Below, one piece after another: positions 44,230-54,324 of a stretch of DNA of 64,000 nt (its first letter is position 1; every line of letters begins with the position of its first letter). The position numbers and the translations under genes were made by a program. A model generated the notes under the pieces. The model did no database searches. It was not told the origin of the DNA and was given only the letters and a program-made list of their open reading frames with translations. This stretch comes from RPQJ01 sp963748985 (GTDB lineage: Bacteria; Pseudomonadota; Gammaproteobacteria; Steroidobacterales; Steroidobacteraceae), in assembly GCA_963748985.1 (NCBI GenBank), contig CAVVKQ010000013.1:93792-157791 (forward strand). Reading direction: 5' to 3'.

Positions 44230-45104
44230 GCACCGAATCGCGCGAGCATCTGGCCGAGCCGGACCGGTTCGCCGGGCTCGACGCGCGGCGCAAACGCGAC
44301 GGCTGCGCCGGTCAGCACGATCACGGTCGATCCCATGTTGAAGCGTGCGAGCTCCTCGCCGCGCCTGAACGTGCGCCCGACACCCGATTCGATCAGGCGA
44401 ACCTGGCCGCCGCGACCGGGCGGTGGGTTGATCTCGCCGGCAAATACGGTCTCGATGCTGCCGACGAAGAGCGCGCCTACCAGCACCAGGCAGAGCGGGC
44501 CGTCAGCGGTGTCAAAATCACAGATGACGCGTTCGTTGCGGGCGAACAGATCCGGGATCGTGCGGGCTGTCGCGGCATTCACGCTGAACAGTTGTCCCGG
44601 CACATAGCGAGTGGCGCGCAGGACCGCGTCACACGGCATGTGGATGCGGTGATAGTTGTACGGCGCCAGGTACAGGCACGCGAAACTGCCCCCGTGGTAG
44701 CGAGCCGCGGCCGGCACGTCTGCCAGCAGGCCTGCGCACGAGTACTGCATGCCCTTGGCCTGCAACAGCGCGCCCGCAGTCGTGCGGCCGAGCTGGCTCA
44801 CGGTTCCATCGACCGGCGAAACGAGGGCACGAGCGTCAGTGGCGATCGGACGGGCCCCTGGTCGCAACTCGCGCGTAAAAAAGGCGTTGAACGATTCGTA
44901 GGTGAACGGGTCGGGCTGCAAGGCTTCGTGCATGTCGATCTGCGGGTACGACCGCAGCACGGTGCGCAGGATGAGGTTGCGCACGGCCGGCTGGCGGCTG
45001 CGCGCCAGCGCATGCATGCCGCGCGAGAGCAGGTGCTGCGGGAGGACCTTCTGCAGCAGGGCGAACAGTTCGTCGCCGCCAGAGCGTTCGACCTCGACGG
45101 TCAT
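44226..45104 (-). CDS. psd: Phosphatidylserine decarboxylase proenzyme
   Basis: Psd makes phosphatidylethanolamine and self-cleaves to a pyruvoyl enzyme. The 292-residue protein has FNAFFTRELRPGARPI, VSPVDGTVSQLG, YHRIHMPCDA and the cleavage site FNMGSTVIVL, where Gly-Ser is the processing bond; Met replaces the usual Leu of LGST. Start overlaps the sco stop by four bases. Membrane-associated. Confidence 0.94.
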   Translation of the reverse strand: MTVEVERSGGDELFALLQKVLPQHLLSRGMHALARSRQPAVRNLILRTVLRSYPQIDMHEALQPDPFTYESFNAFFTRELRPGARPIATDARALVSPVDGTVSQLGRTTAGALLQAKGMQYSCAGLLADVPAAARYHGGSFACLYLAPYNYHRIHMPCDAVLRATRYVPGQLFSVNAATARTIPDLFARNERVICDFDTADGPLCLVLVGALFVGSIETVFAGEINPPPGRGGQVRLIESGVGRTFRRGEELARFNMGSTVIVLTGAAVAFAPRVEPGEPVRLGQMLARFGA

Positions 45105-45745
45105 CGGTGCGAATCCTCGAAATACTGCACGACCGTGCGGAAATCGCGAGCCAGGACAGTGGCATCGAACGGCGGCGACAAATAGGCAGCGAGCGCGCCC
45201 TCGGGCGAGACCACGAAGAGTCCGGCGCCGTGGTCCATCGTGTAACCGCCGCCGGGCAGCGGTACCTTGGCGAACGGAACCGAGAATGCACTGGCCGCCT
45301 GCCCGGTCGCCGCGAGCGTCCCAGTCGCACCCATGAACGAAGGGTCAAAGAACGTCACGTAGGGTTTGAGAACGGCGGTCGTGTCCCGTTCGGGATCCAC
45401 GCTCACCAGCAGCACGCGCGGCTGCTGTTCCGCCGGCAGGTCGGTGAGCTTCTGCTTCATCTGCGCGAGCGTCGTGAGCGTCGTGGGGCACACGTCCGGG
45501 CACTGCGTGAAGCCGAAAAACACGATCGTCCAGCGGTTGCGCAGAAAGTCGCGCGGTAGCGGGCGATTGTCCTGGTCGACGAGATCGAGCGGGGGCAGTT
45601 CACGCGGTTGCGGCAGGATCGTCGCGCTTTCGGTCAACGGCACCGGCACTTCTCGCAGCTTGACGAACACGCGAGCGAGTATCAGCCCGAGCGCAAACGC
45701 TACAATGACGGCCAGTGTGATTCGAAACAGGGGGCGGGTAGTCAT
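45101..45745 (-). CDS. SCO1/SenC family copper chaperone-like thioredoxin-fold protein
   Basis: Sco proteins deliver copper to the CuA centre of cytochrome oxidase or act as thiol reductases. The 214-residue protein has an N-terminal membrane anchor (TLAVIVAFALGLILARVFV) and a periplasmic domain with CPDVCP (Cys82, Cys86) and the third ligand in TMDHGAG. Start ATG 45745 places the anchor correctly. A longer open frame adds ten residues. No oxidase gene is nearby; it leads the psd-epmA-fRMsr operon and is divergent from prmB by 32 bases. Confidence 0.9.
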   Translation of the reverse strand: MTTRPLFRITLAVIVAFALGLILARVFVKLREVPVPLTESATILPQPRELPPLDLVDQDNRPLPRDFLRNRWTIVFFGFTQCPDVCPTTLTTLAQMKQKLTDLPAEQQPRVLLVSVDPERDTTAVLKPYVTFFDPSFMGATGTLAATGQAASAFSVPFAKVPLPGGGYTMDHGAGLFVVSPEGALAAYLSPPFDATVLARDFRTVVQYFEDSHR

Positions 45746-45777
45746 CGCACCGATTATCCCATAGGACCGCAGCAACC

Positions 45778-46716
45778 ATGCCGACGACCCCGAGCCCGTT
45801 CACCCGCAAGCCGCCAGCCGTGCCCACCGTCGCGCAGCTGATCCGTTTTGGCGCGCGGGAGTTCGACACCGCCGGGCTCGCCTACGGGCACGGCACCACG
45901 GATGCGCGGGATGACGCTGCGGCGCTCGTCTTCCATGCGCTCGGGCTCGACCATGCCGATGCCGGGATCGCGTATACGGTCAAGCCGGGCAGGCCGCAGG
46001 TCGACCACGTACTCGGCCTGTTCGCGGAGCGGTTGCGCCGCCGTATACCCGTTGCCTACCTGATGGGCCGGATGTGGTTCGCCGGACTCGAATTCGAAAT
46101 CGACCAGCGCGTGATCGTGCCGCGCTCGCCCTTCGCCGAGCTGATCGCCAGGGGTTTTGCGCCATGGATCGATCCCGCGCGCGTGCTGCGGGTCGTCGAT
46201 CTCGGTACCGGCTCGGGTTGCATTGCCATCGCGTGCGCGCTGCGATTTCCGCAGGCTCGGGTTGATGCCGTGGACCTCTCTCCCGACGCGCTCGAAGTCG
46301 CAGCACGCAACGTGCAGCGTCATGGCGTCGGTGCGCGCCTGCGGCTGCACCTGGGCGACACGTTCGAGCCGCTGGGCGACGCGGTCTACGACCTGATCGT
46401 GTCGAACCCGCCGTACGTCAGCGATGCGGAAATGGATGCACTCCCGCGCGAGTACCTGCACGAGCCGGACATGGCGTTGCGTGCCGGCAGCGATGGGCTG
46501 GTCGTGGTGCGTCGAATCCTCCGCGATGCCGATGCTCACCTCGCGCCGGGCGGTGTCCTGGTGGTCGAAGTGGGCGACAGCGAGGGACGGTTGCAGCAAG
46601 CCTATCCGGGCGTGCCTTTCGTGTGGCTCGAGTTCGAGCACGGCGGCGGCGGAGTCTTCCTGTTGACGAAAGACGACCTCCGCAGGCACCGTCATGAGCT
46701 TTCCGGGGCGAGCTAG
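45778..46716 (+). CDS. prmB: Ribosomal protein uL3 glutamine methyltransferase
   Basis: PrmB methylates the glutamine of L3 (GGQ-like target). The 312-residue SAM enzyme has a helical N-terminal domain, PVAYLMGRMWFAGLEF, the SAM motif VVDLGTGSGCIAIA and the Gln-binding NPPYVSDAEMDALP. It sits 2 bases before aroC, the usual PrmB-AroC order, which separates it from PrmC. Confidence 0.93.
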   Translation: MPTTPSPFTRKPPAVPTVAQLIRFGAREFDTAGLAYGHGTTDARDDAAALVFHALGLDHADAGIAYTVKPGRPQVDHVLGLFAERLRRRIPVAYLMGRMWFAGLEFEIDQRVIVPRSPFAELIARGFAPWIDPARVLRVVDLGTGSGCIAIACALRFPQARVDAVDLSPDALEVAARNVQRHGVGARLRLHLGDTFEPLGDAVYDLIVSNPPYVSDAEMDALPREYLHEPDMALRAGSDGLVVVRRILRDADAHLAPGGVLVVEVGDSEGRLQQAYPGVPFVWLEFEHGGGGVFLLTKDDLRRHRHELSGAS

Positions 46717-46718
46717 GC

Positions 46719-47804
46719 ATGTCGGGCAACACATTCGGAACGCTGTTCACCGTGACGACCTTCGGCGAGAGCCACGGTCCGGCGCTCGGCTGCATCGTCG
46801 ACGGCTGTCCGCCCGGACTGCTCCTTACGGAAGAAGACATCCAGCGTGATGTCGAACGTCGTCGCTCGGGCACCTCCAGGTACACCAGCCAGCGTCACGA
46901 ACCGGACCGCGTGCGCATCCTCTCGGGCGTCTTCGCAGGAGTGACCACCGGGACGCCGATCGGCCTGCTCGTCGAGAACACCGACCAGCGTTCGTACGAC
47001 TACGAAAAAATCAAGGATCGATTCCGGCCGGGCCACGCCGACTACACCTATCAGCAGAAGTACGGCCTGCGCGATTACCGCGGCGGCGGCCGCTCTTCGG
47101 CGCGCGAAACGGTGATGCGCGTGGCCGCCGGCGCAGTCGCGCGCAAGTTCCTTGCCGCAAAGGGCATCGAAATCTTCGGCTACCTGGCGCAGATGGGCTC
47201 GATAAGGCTCGCCATGCTCGATCGCGGGGCCATCGACGCCAACCCGTTTTTCTGTGCAGAGCCCGCGCGCGTGCCCGACCTCGAAGCCATGATCGACGCG
47301 CTGCGTCGCGACGGCGATTCGATCGGGGCCCGCGTCAATGTCGTGGCCACCGGAGTTCCGCCGGGCCTGGGCGAACCGGTGTTCGACCGGCTCGATGCCG
47401 ACCTCGCGCACGCGATGATGAGCATCAATGCCGTCAAGGGGGTGGAGATCGGCGCAGGCTTCGCCAGCATCGAACAGCGAGGTTCGCAGCACCGCGACGA
47501 GATGACGCCGCAGGGTTTCCTCTCGAACGAAGCCGGCGGCACGCTGGGTGGCATCTCATCAGGCCAGGACGTGCTTGTCAGCATGGCGATCAAGCCGACC
47601 TCGAGCATCGTCAAGCCGGGCCGCTCGATCGACGTAGCGGGGCAACCGGTCGAGGTCGTCACGACTGGCCGCCACGACCCCTGCGTCGGCATCCGGGCCG
47701 TGCCCATCGCCGAGGCGATGCTCGCGCTCGTGCTGGCCGACCACTACCTGCGGCACAGGGCCCAGAATGCCGAGGTCCGGTCCAGTACACCGGTGATAAC
47801 CTGA
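46719..47804 (+). CDS. aroC: Chorismate synthase
   Basis: AroC is the last shikimate-pathway enzyme and uses reduced FMN. The 361-residue protein has TTFGESHGPALGCIVDG, RPGHADYTYQQKYGLRDYRGGGRSSARET and the C-terminal GRHDPCVGIRAVPIAEAM. Length and start are normal. An 18-bp palindrome lies 45 bases downstream. Confidence 0.96.
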   Translation: MSGNTFGTLFTVTTFGESHGPALGCIVDGCPPGLLLTEEDIQRDVERRRSGTSRYTSQRHEPDRVRILSGVFAGVTTGTPIGLLVENTDQRSYDYEKIKDRFRPGHADYTYQQKYGLRDYRGGGRSSARETVMRVAAGAVARKFLAAKGIEIFGYLAQMGSIRLAMLDRGAIDANPFFCAEPARVPDLEAMIDALRRDGDSIGARVNVVATGVPPGLGEPVFDRLDADLAHAMMSINAVKGVEIGAGFASIEQRGSQHRDEMTPQGFLSNEAGGTLGGISSGQDVLVSMAIKPTSSIVKPGRSIDVAGQPVEVVTTGRHDPCVGIRAVPIAEAMLALVLADHYLRHRAQNAEVRSSTPVIT

Positions 47805-47848
47805 CTTCACGGCGCCCCGGTTGGGTACGGGACGGAAATGTGCAGCAT

Positions 47849-47866
47849 GTCCGGCAATTGCCGGAC
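47849..47866. promoter_or_regulatory. 18-bp perfect palindrome between aroC and fimV
   Basis: GTCCGGCAATTGCCGGAC is its own reverse complement and lies 54 bases upstream of the fimV -35 box. No T tract follows, so it looks more like an operator than a terminator, but a hairpin role cannot be excluded. Confidence 0.45.
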
Positions 47867-47902
47867 CAAAGGGCTACAAAGGCGCCTGCAGCCGCAGTCT
47901 TG

Positions 47903-47932
47903 TTGGGTGCGGACGTGACCGTGGGATATAGT
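47903..47932 (+). promoter_or_regulatory. Candidate sigma70 promoter of fimV
   Basis: TTGGGT (47903-47908) and TATAGT (47927-47932) are separated by 18 bases; the second box matches five of six. It lies 91 bases before the fimV ATG and the AT-rich segment ATGTTTAATTGG follows. Confidence 0.45.
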
Positions 47933-48022
47933 TATGTTTAATTGGTTGTCGATCCGCGAACCCAACGGACCCGTGGCGTACCGCTGCGGCCGAGCCACGA
48001 TTCGCGATTGGTGGGAGACTCG

Positions 48023-50684
48023 ATGAAGACTGCTGTACGCCGCGTCCTGCTCATGAGCGCGTTGCTGGCCCCGGGCGCCCTCTACGCGCTCGGCCTGGGC
48101 GAAATCAAGCTGAATTCAGCGTTGAATCAGCCCTTTGACGCCGAAATCGAGCTGGTCTCGGCGAACCAGGAGGACCTCGGGGCGCTGCGTGCCGCGCTTG
48201 CCTCCAGCGACACCTTCATCCGCTACGGCCTCGATCGCCCGGCGTTCCTGGTCGATTTCAACTTCCGGGTTGCCAAGGGCGTGGACGGCAGGGATGTCCT
48301 GCGCGTCACCTCGCCCCGGCCGGTCACCGAACCCTTCGTGACGCTCCTGGTCGAGGCCAACTGGCCGCGCGGCAGGTTGCTCCGTGAATACACGGTGCTG
48401 CTCGACCCGCCGGTCTATGCGCCGGGTCCGGCGGCGGGCGAGCCTGTCGCGGCGGCCCCCCGTGTCAGTTCGGGCGGCGCCACCAGCACGCGTTCCGCGG
48501 CTCCGGTCGCCGACACGACGACGGAATCCGTTCGCTCCTCGAGTCGCGCCAGCGCCGCCGAGCCTGCGGCGGCCCCCAGCATCGAGCCGGGCAGCACATA
48601 CCGGGTTCGTAACCGCGACACGCTCTGGCAAATCGCCAGTGCCGCGAACCCAGGCTCGCGCTCGAACGTCAATCAGGCAATGGTTGCAATCTTCCAGAAC
48701 AATCCCCAGGCGTTCGACGGCAACATCAACGTCCTGCGTTCCGGCAGCTTGCTGCGCATTCCGGACGCCAGCCAGATCAGTTCCGTGTCAGCGAGCGACG
48801 CGTCGGCCGAAGTGGCCCGACAGTACGAAGCATGGCGGAACGGCACGGCCACCGCTGCTGCAAGCGAAGCCGGCACGCTCCGCCTCGTCACGCCGGAGCA
48901 GGGCACTGCAGCGCCGTCCACGTCCACCAGGCCTGCGGCTGCAGCACCCGCTGCGCCCGCTGCGACCACTGGAACGCCGGCCGCCGCGGCAGTCAGGCGA
49001 TCTTGAAACGCGCGTCAGACAGCTCGAGAGCGAACTCGCCGAAGCCAGGCGCCTGCTCGAAGTGCGCAACGCCGAACTCGCGACATTGCAGGGCGGTGCG
49101 CCAGTGCCTGCGGATGGGGCGGCCGCGCCCGGCGTCACTCCGACCGAGCCGGATGCAACCGCGGTGGACGCTGCACCCGAGGCGCCTGCAACTGCAGAGC
49201 CGGCGCAGCCCGACAAGCCGAAGGAGCCGAAAAAGACAGTTGTCGAGCCGCCGCAGCCGAGCCTGCTCGAGCGCGTCACCGACTACTGGTGGGTGCTGCT
49301 CGGCTTGCTGGCCGCGGGCCTTGGCGCCTTTCTGATCCAGCGCCTGCGCCGCGAACGTGGCAGCGCGGAAGAGTCGCTGGAAGAGGCGCTCGGTTCGCGC
49401 GACGGTCGTGGCTCGGGACCAAGGTACACGCCGCGTTCGCGCGACACGGACATCCTCGTCGAAGAACGGGGTGGCGGCGAAAGCACCGGACGTGGCGCGA
49501 CCGTCGCAGCGTCTGCGGCTGCAGCAGCATCTGCCGCACGCACACCTGAGCCGAAGCGCAAGGCCGTCACGGTCGAGGACACGTTGTCGGGTGACGGCCC
49601 GGCGAGCATGGAATCGGGCGATCCGCTGGCCGAGGCCGACTTCCACATGGCGTACGGCTTGTACGACCAGGCAGCGGACCTCGTGCAGCTCGCGATGAAG
49701 CGCGAACCGCAGCGTCGCGACCTCAAGCTGAAACTGCTCGAAATCTATTTCGTCTGGGGCAACAAGGACCGGTTCCTCGATCTGGCCCACGACCTCGACA
49801 CGACACGCATGGACGCGCCGGCCGGTGAATGGGACAAGGTCCTGATCATGGGCAAGCAGATTGCGCCGGGCGATGCGCTGTTTGCGAGCAGCCCGAGTTC
49901 CGCAGCATCCGATTCGCTTGACATGGAGCTGCACGGCTCGACCGGCACGCTCGACCTGACGATTCCGGCCGGCGATTCGGCCGGGCCCGACATGGACCTG
50001 ACGGAGTCGGACACCGAGATTGCGCCGATCGAGCGCTCAGGCATCGATTTCATCTTCGACGAGCCGGCCCGTGGCAATGAAGAATCCACGGTGCTGCCGA
50101 CGATCGAAATGCCGCGCATCAGCAGCGCCGGCGATACGACCGGCGATACGCAGGAGGTCACGGTCGATCGTCTCGGCCTCGATCTCGACACGCTGCGCGA
50201 TCTCGAGTCGCTCGACGCCGGCGAGGCCAGTGACGCGCGCAAGCGCGCCAGCAGCGACACCATCGAAACCACGATGATGGGCGGCGGCAAGGAACTGCTC
50301 GAGGACGACAATACCGACCTGCTCAACTCGACGGCACTGATGCGCATGGTCGACGACACGGCGATGCTGCCAAGCGATGAATCGCTCGAGGGCATCGTCG
50401 ACCTGACCGGTGCAACGGGAGTACTGCCTGCTCTCGACGTAACGGGTGAATTGCCTGTGCTCGATTCGACGGGGTTGACCGCGAATCTCCCAGGCAATGT
50501 CGATTACGACCTGGGCGGCGAGCCGGCGACGATGAGCGAAGTCGGCACCAAGCTCGACCTCGCGCGTGCGTACATGGACATGGGTGACCCGGAAGGCGCC
50601 CGCAGCATCCTTGACGAAGTGTTGCAGGAAGGCAGTTCGACCCAGCGCCAGGAAGCGGAGCGGCTGATCGCCAGCCTGCCCTGA
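48023..50684 (+). CDS. fimV: FimV-like pilus assembly/polar organiser protein, apparent frameshift
   Basis: FimV binds peptidoglycan, localises to poles and is needed for type IV pili and twitching. After a signal peptide (VLLMSALLAPGALYA) comes the FimV N-terminal domain (LGEIKLNSALNQPFDAEIELVS) and a LysM-like segment (YRVRNRDTLWQIASAANPG). Next are a Pro/Ala-rich linker, a coiled-coil piece (LETRVRQLESELAEARRLLE), one membrane span (YWWVLLGLLAAGLGAFLI), an acidic cytoplasmic region with TPR-like repeats and the C-terminal FimV domain (LDLARAYMDMGDPEGARSILDEVL). The frame breaks in the Ala-rich linker just before 49006. One surplus base near 48985-48995 joins both halves into ~886 residues. 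ATG 48023 follows GGGAG. Confidence 0.9.
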
Positions 50685-50695
50685 CGGGCAGGCTC

Positions 50696-51489
50696 GTGCC
50701 GCGTCTGGCGCTCGGCATCGAGTACGACGGCTCGGCGTTCGCCGGCTGGCAGTTCCAGTCGCATGCGCGCAGCGTGCAGGGCGACCTGCAGCGCGCGCTG
50801 GCACAGGTCGCCGACCATCCCGTCGAACTCACTGCTGCCGGGCGCACCGACGCCGGCGTGCATGCGCTCGAGATGGTGGCGCACTTCGACACGACGGCAG
50901 AGCGGCCCCTGCATGCGTGGATGCTCGGCGCGAACGCCAACGTCGCGGCGGAAATCTCCGTGCTCTGGGCCCATGTCGTACCCGACGATTTTCACGCGCG
51001 CCACCATGCAACGGCGCGGCGTTACCACTACCGCGTACTCGACCGGCGCATGCGCCCGGCGCTCGAGCGGCAGCGCGTCTGCTGGATCCGGCACGAACTC
51101 GATGCCGCGTGCATGCACGAAGCCGGGCAGGCGCTGGTGGGGCACCACGACTTTTCCGCTTTCCGCGCGTCTGAATGCCAGTCGCCAACTCCCTTGCGCG
51201 AACTCATGGAACTGTCGGTCGAACGCACGGCCCTTACGTCGACCTCCGGGTGCGTGCCAACGCTTTCCTGCATCACATGGTTCGCAACATCGCGGGCAGC
51301 CTGATCCTGGTCGGCCGCGGCGAGCGCACCGTCGAATGGCTGTCGGCAGTCCTGCGGGGGCGCGACCGGCGCGAGGCCGGGCCCACGGCACCGCCGGATG
51401 GCCTGTATTTCGTCGGCGCCGACTACCCCGCCGGATTCGGACTGCCTTCGGGTAAACTGCGCCGTCCGCCCACGGGAGCCGTGTCGTGA
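50696..51489 (+). CDS. truA: tRNA pseudouridine(38-40) synthase TruA, apparent frameshift
   Basis: TruA modifies the anticodon stem-loop of many tRNAs. N-terminal LGIEYDGSAFAGWQFQ and the catalytic aspartate in AAGRTDAGVHALEMVAHFDT are intact. After LRELMELSVER the frame breaks, and HGPYVDLRVRANAFLHHMVRNIAGSL continues in another frame to 51489. One missing base near 51224-51228 explains it and would give 264 residues, normal for TruA. Start is GTG 50696, just after fimV. The TGA overlaps the accD GTG. Confidence 0.9.
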
Positions 51490-52373
51490 CCTGGTTCGAA
51501 AAGATCATCCCCTCGCGCATCAAGACGGAACGCCGCTCGCGGTCCGTCCCCGAGGGCCTGTGGATCAAGTGCCCTGCGTGCGACGCCGTGCTCTACCGCG
51601 CCGAACTCGAGCGCAACCTGCAGGTGTGCCCGAAGTGCAGCCACCACATGCGCATCGAGGGGCGTGACCGGCTCATGGGATTCCTCGACGAGGGCACTGG
51701 ACGCGAGCTCGCGGACGAAGTCGAACCCGAGGATCCGCTCAAGTTCCGCGACAGCAAGAAGTACCGCGACCGGCTGACCGCCGCGCAGAAGACGGTGGGC
51801 GAGAAGGACGCGATGATCGTGATGGCCGGCGCGCTGCATGCTATCGACGTCGTCGCCTGCGCGTTCGAGTTCCGCTTCCTCGGCGGTTCGATGGGTTCGG
51901 TCGTCGGCGAGCGCTTCACGCGCGGCGCCGAACACTGCCTCGCCAACGGCCTGCCGCTGATCTGTTTCTCGTCGAGTGGCGGCGCGCGGATGCAGGAAGG
52001 ACTGCTGTCGCTGCTGCAGATGAGCAAGACCAGCGCAGTGCTGTCGCGCATGGCACAGGCGAGGCTCCCGTACATTTCGGTGCTCACAGACCCGACCACG
52101 GGCGGTGTGTCGGCGAGCCTCGCGATGCTCGGGGACCTCAACATCGCCGAACCGCGCGCGCTGATCGGGTTTGCTGGTCCCCGTGTGATCGAACAGACGG
52201 TGCGCGAGACGTTGCCGGAGGGCTTCCAGCGCAGCGAGTTCCTGCTCGAGCACGGTGCGATCGACCTCATCGTCGACCGTCGCGACCTGCGGGACCGCGT
52301 TGCGACAGTGCTCGCGATGATGCTCGGCCGGCCGCCGCTGGTGCGCGCAGACGAAACAAGCCCCTCGCTCTGA
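51486..52373 (+). CDS. accD: Acetyl-CoA carboxylase carboxyltransferase subunit beta
   Basis: AccD pairs with AccA to carboxylate acetyl-CoA to malonyl-CoA. The 295-residue protein has the N-terminal four-cysteine zinc ribbon (KCPACDAVLY...VCPKCSHH) and the crotonase-type core with FLGGSMGSVVGERF, SSSGGARMQEGLLSLLQM and TTGGVSASLAMLGD. GTG start overlaps the truA stop. accD-folC-dedD-cvpA-purF is the conserved gammaproteobacterial cluster. Confidence 0.96.
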   Translation: MTWFEKIIPSRIKTERRSRSVPEGLWIKCPACDAVLYRAELERNLQVCPKCSHHMRIEGRDRLMGFLDEGTGRELADEVEPEDPLKFRDSKKYRDRLTAAQKTVGEKDAMIVMAGALHAIDVVACAFEFRFLGGSMGSVVGERFTRGAEHCLANGLPLICFSSSGGARMQEGLLSLLQMSKTSAVLSRMAQARLPYISVLTDPTTGGVSASLAMLGDLNIAEPRALIGFAGPRVIEQTVRETLPEGFQRSEFLLEHGAIDLIVDRRDLRDRVATVLAMMLGRPPLVRADETSPSL

Positions 52374-52384
52374 CCGGTCCCGCG

Positions 52385-53674
52385 ATGCCGGCCGGACCGC
52401 GATTCGAGCGCCTCGACGACTGGCTCGACTGGCAGCAGCAATTGCATCCGGCGACGATCGAGCTCGGCCTGCGGCGGATCTCAAGCGTCCTCGAGCGCAC
52501 CGGCTGGATCAAGCCGCACGCGCCCGTCATTACGGTGGGCGGCACCAACGGCAAGGGTTCCTGCGTCGCCTTCCTCGATGCGGTACTGCGTGCGAACGGC
52601 TATCGCGTCGCGACCTTCACTTCACCGCACCTGGTCGATTATCGCGAGCGCATCCGTATCGACGGCGCGATGGTGTCCGAGGCTTCGCTCATCGCGGCCT
52701 TCGAGCGTGCGGCCGACGCACTCGGGCCCGACTCACTCACGTTCTTCGAATTCAACACGCTCGCGGCACTGCTGATCTTCGAGACGGCGGTCCCCGACGT
52801 GATCGTGCTCGAGGTCGGCCTCGGCGGTCGGCTCGACTCCGTCAACGTCGTCGACCCTGACGTGGCCGTGGTGGTCTCGATCGGTCTCGATCACATGGAT
52901 TGGCTCGGCCCCGACCTGGAATCGATCGGCCGCGAAAAGGCCGGTATTTTCCGTGCGGGGCGTCCGGCCGTGTTCGGCACTCCCGAGCCGCCGCGGTCCG
53001 TGCGTGAATGCGCGCACGAGATTGGCGCGCGGCTGCTGGTGCGGGGCACCGATTTCGACGGTCACGCGGCCGGCGCGGCTGGTTGGGATTTCACCGTCGG
53101 CGATCGAGTCGAATTGGCCGCGCTGCCGTTACCATCGTTGCCGGGCCCGATCCAGGTCGCGAACGCCGCGACAGTGCTGATGGCACTCCATCAGCTGCGG
53201 GACCGTTTACCGTTGTCCCGCGAGGCAATCGTCACCGGGCTGCGGTCCGCGCTGTTGCCTGGACGCTTCCAACGAGTGCCCGATGCACGCGGCTTCGAGT
53301 GGGTACTCGATGTGGCCCACAACCCGGCTGCAGCGAGGACACTGGCAGCCAACCTGCGCGCGCTGCCGGTGACGGGCCGCACGCTCGCCGTTTGCGGCAT
53401 GCTCGGCGACAAGGACGTGCCCGGCGTCATCGGTACCCTGCGCGAGTCCATCGACCAGTGGTTTGCGGCCACGGCCGAAGGTCCGCGGGCGATCGACGCG
53501 ACGGAACTCGGACGCAGGGCGGGCGTCGCGGGCGTCCATCTGCAGCCGGCGGGCACGGTACCCGAGGCGTTGCAACGCGCCGCCGAGGTTGCGCGGGCGG
53601 GTGATCGCATCGTCGTGTTCGGTTCCTTCCACGTCGTCGGTCCGGCGCTCGCGGCCTTGCGCGTTCCCCTATAA
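52385..53674 (+). CDS. folC: Bifunctional folylpolyglutamate synthase / dihydrofolate synthase
   Basis: FolC adds glutamate to dihydropteroate and to folates. The 429-residue Mur-ligase-like enzyme has GGTNGKGSCVAFLDAVL (P-loop), TFTSPHLVDYRERIRIDG, VLEVGLGGRLDSVNVVDPDV, DHMDWLGPDLESIGREKAGIFR and WVLDVAHNPAAARTLAANL. Eleven bases separate it from accD. Confidence 0.95.
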   Translation: MPAGPRFERLDDWLDWQQQLHPATIELGLRRISSVLERTGWIKPHAPVITVGGTNGKGSCVAFLDAVLRANGYRVATFTSPHLVDYRERIRIDGAMVSEASLIAAFERAADALGPDSLTFFEFNTLAALLIFETAVPDVIVLEVGLGGRLDSVNVVDPDVAVVVSIGLDHMDWLGPDLESIGREKAGIFRAGRPAVFGTPEPPRSVRECAHEIGARLLVRGTDFDGHAAGAAGWDFTVGDRVELAALPLPSLPGPIQVANAATVLMALHQLRDRLPLSREAIVTGLRSALLPGRFQRVPDARGFEWVLDVAHNPAAARTLAANLRALPVTGRTLAVCGMLGDKDVPGVIGTLRESIDQWFAATAEGPRAIDATELGRRAGVAGVHLQPAGTVPEALQRAAEVARAGDRIVVFGSFHVVGPALAALRVPL

Positions 53675-53684
53675 TCCTCGCGCG

Positions 53685-54314
53685 ATGGAAGAACCACTGA
53701 AGGCCAGGCTGATCGGCGCAAGCATCCTCGTGTTGCTGGCGGTCGCCCTGGTGCCCGAACTGCTCTCGGGCCCGAAGGATTTCGGGGCCGGCGGGCCGCT
53801 GGCGAGCAGCGCGAACAAGACGCGCACCGTCACCATCGACCTTGGCGGGGCGGTTGCAGACGGCGCGAAGCTCGAGCCTCGTCCGGACGCCGCGGCGGCA
53901 CCGGCCACGGTCCCATCGTTGCCGACCGTCGATTCGCCTGCGCCGGTGACCGAGGCGCAAACCGCCTCGACGCCGCGGAACCAACCCGCGGCTACCGAGG
54001 ACGCGGCGCCACCGCCTGTGCGCGCACCCGAGGCCAGGCCTGCCGCGATCGAACCGGCGGTGCAGCCAGTCGCTCCGGCCAAAGGGGCATTCTCGGTGCA
54101 GGTCGGGGCCTTCGGTTCCGAGGCGACGGCCCGCAAGCTCGTAGCCGACCTCAAGGCCGACGGCTTACCGGCGTATATCGCGCCGCTGTCCAAGTCCGGC
54201 AAGACATTGCATCGAGTCCGGGCGGGACCCGTGCCCGACCGGGCGGCTGCGGAGAAACTTGCTGCGCGGCTCAAAGCCCGTGGCCTGCCGGTGTCCGTCG
54301 TCTCCGGCGGCTGA
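53685..54314 (+). CDS. dedD: SPOR-domain protein DedD
   Basis: The 209-residue inner-membrane protein has one N-terminal span (LIGASILVLLAVALVPELL) and a long Pro/Ala-rich periplasmic linker. A C-terminal SPOR domain (FSVQVGAFGSEATARKLVADLKADGLPAYI) binds denuded septal peptidoglycan. Position between folC and cvpA is that of DedD. ATG 53685; a TATAAT at 53670-53675 lies in the folC end, too close for a normal leader. Confidence 0.9.
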   Translation: MEEPLKARLIGASILVLLAVALVPELLSGPKDFGAGGPLASSANKTRTVTIDLGGAVADGAKLEPRPDAAAAPATVPSLPTVDSPAPVTEAQTASTPRNQPAATEDAAPPPVRAPEARPAAIEPAVQPVAPAKGAFSVQVGAFGSEATARKLVADLKADGLPAYIAPLSKSGKTLHRVRAGPVPDRAAAEKLAARLKARGLPVSVVSGG

Positions 54315-54324
54315 TGCCCCCCTC

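Noticed and set aside
53670..53675. TATAAT as an independent promoter of dedD
   Set aside because: It lies in the folC coding end, only 9 bases before the dedD ATG, with no -35 box; cotranscription with folC explains expression better.
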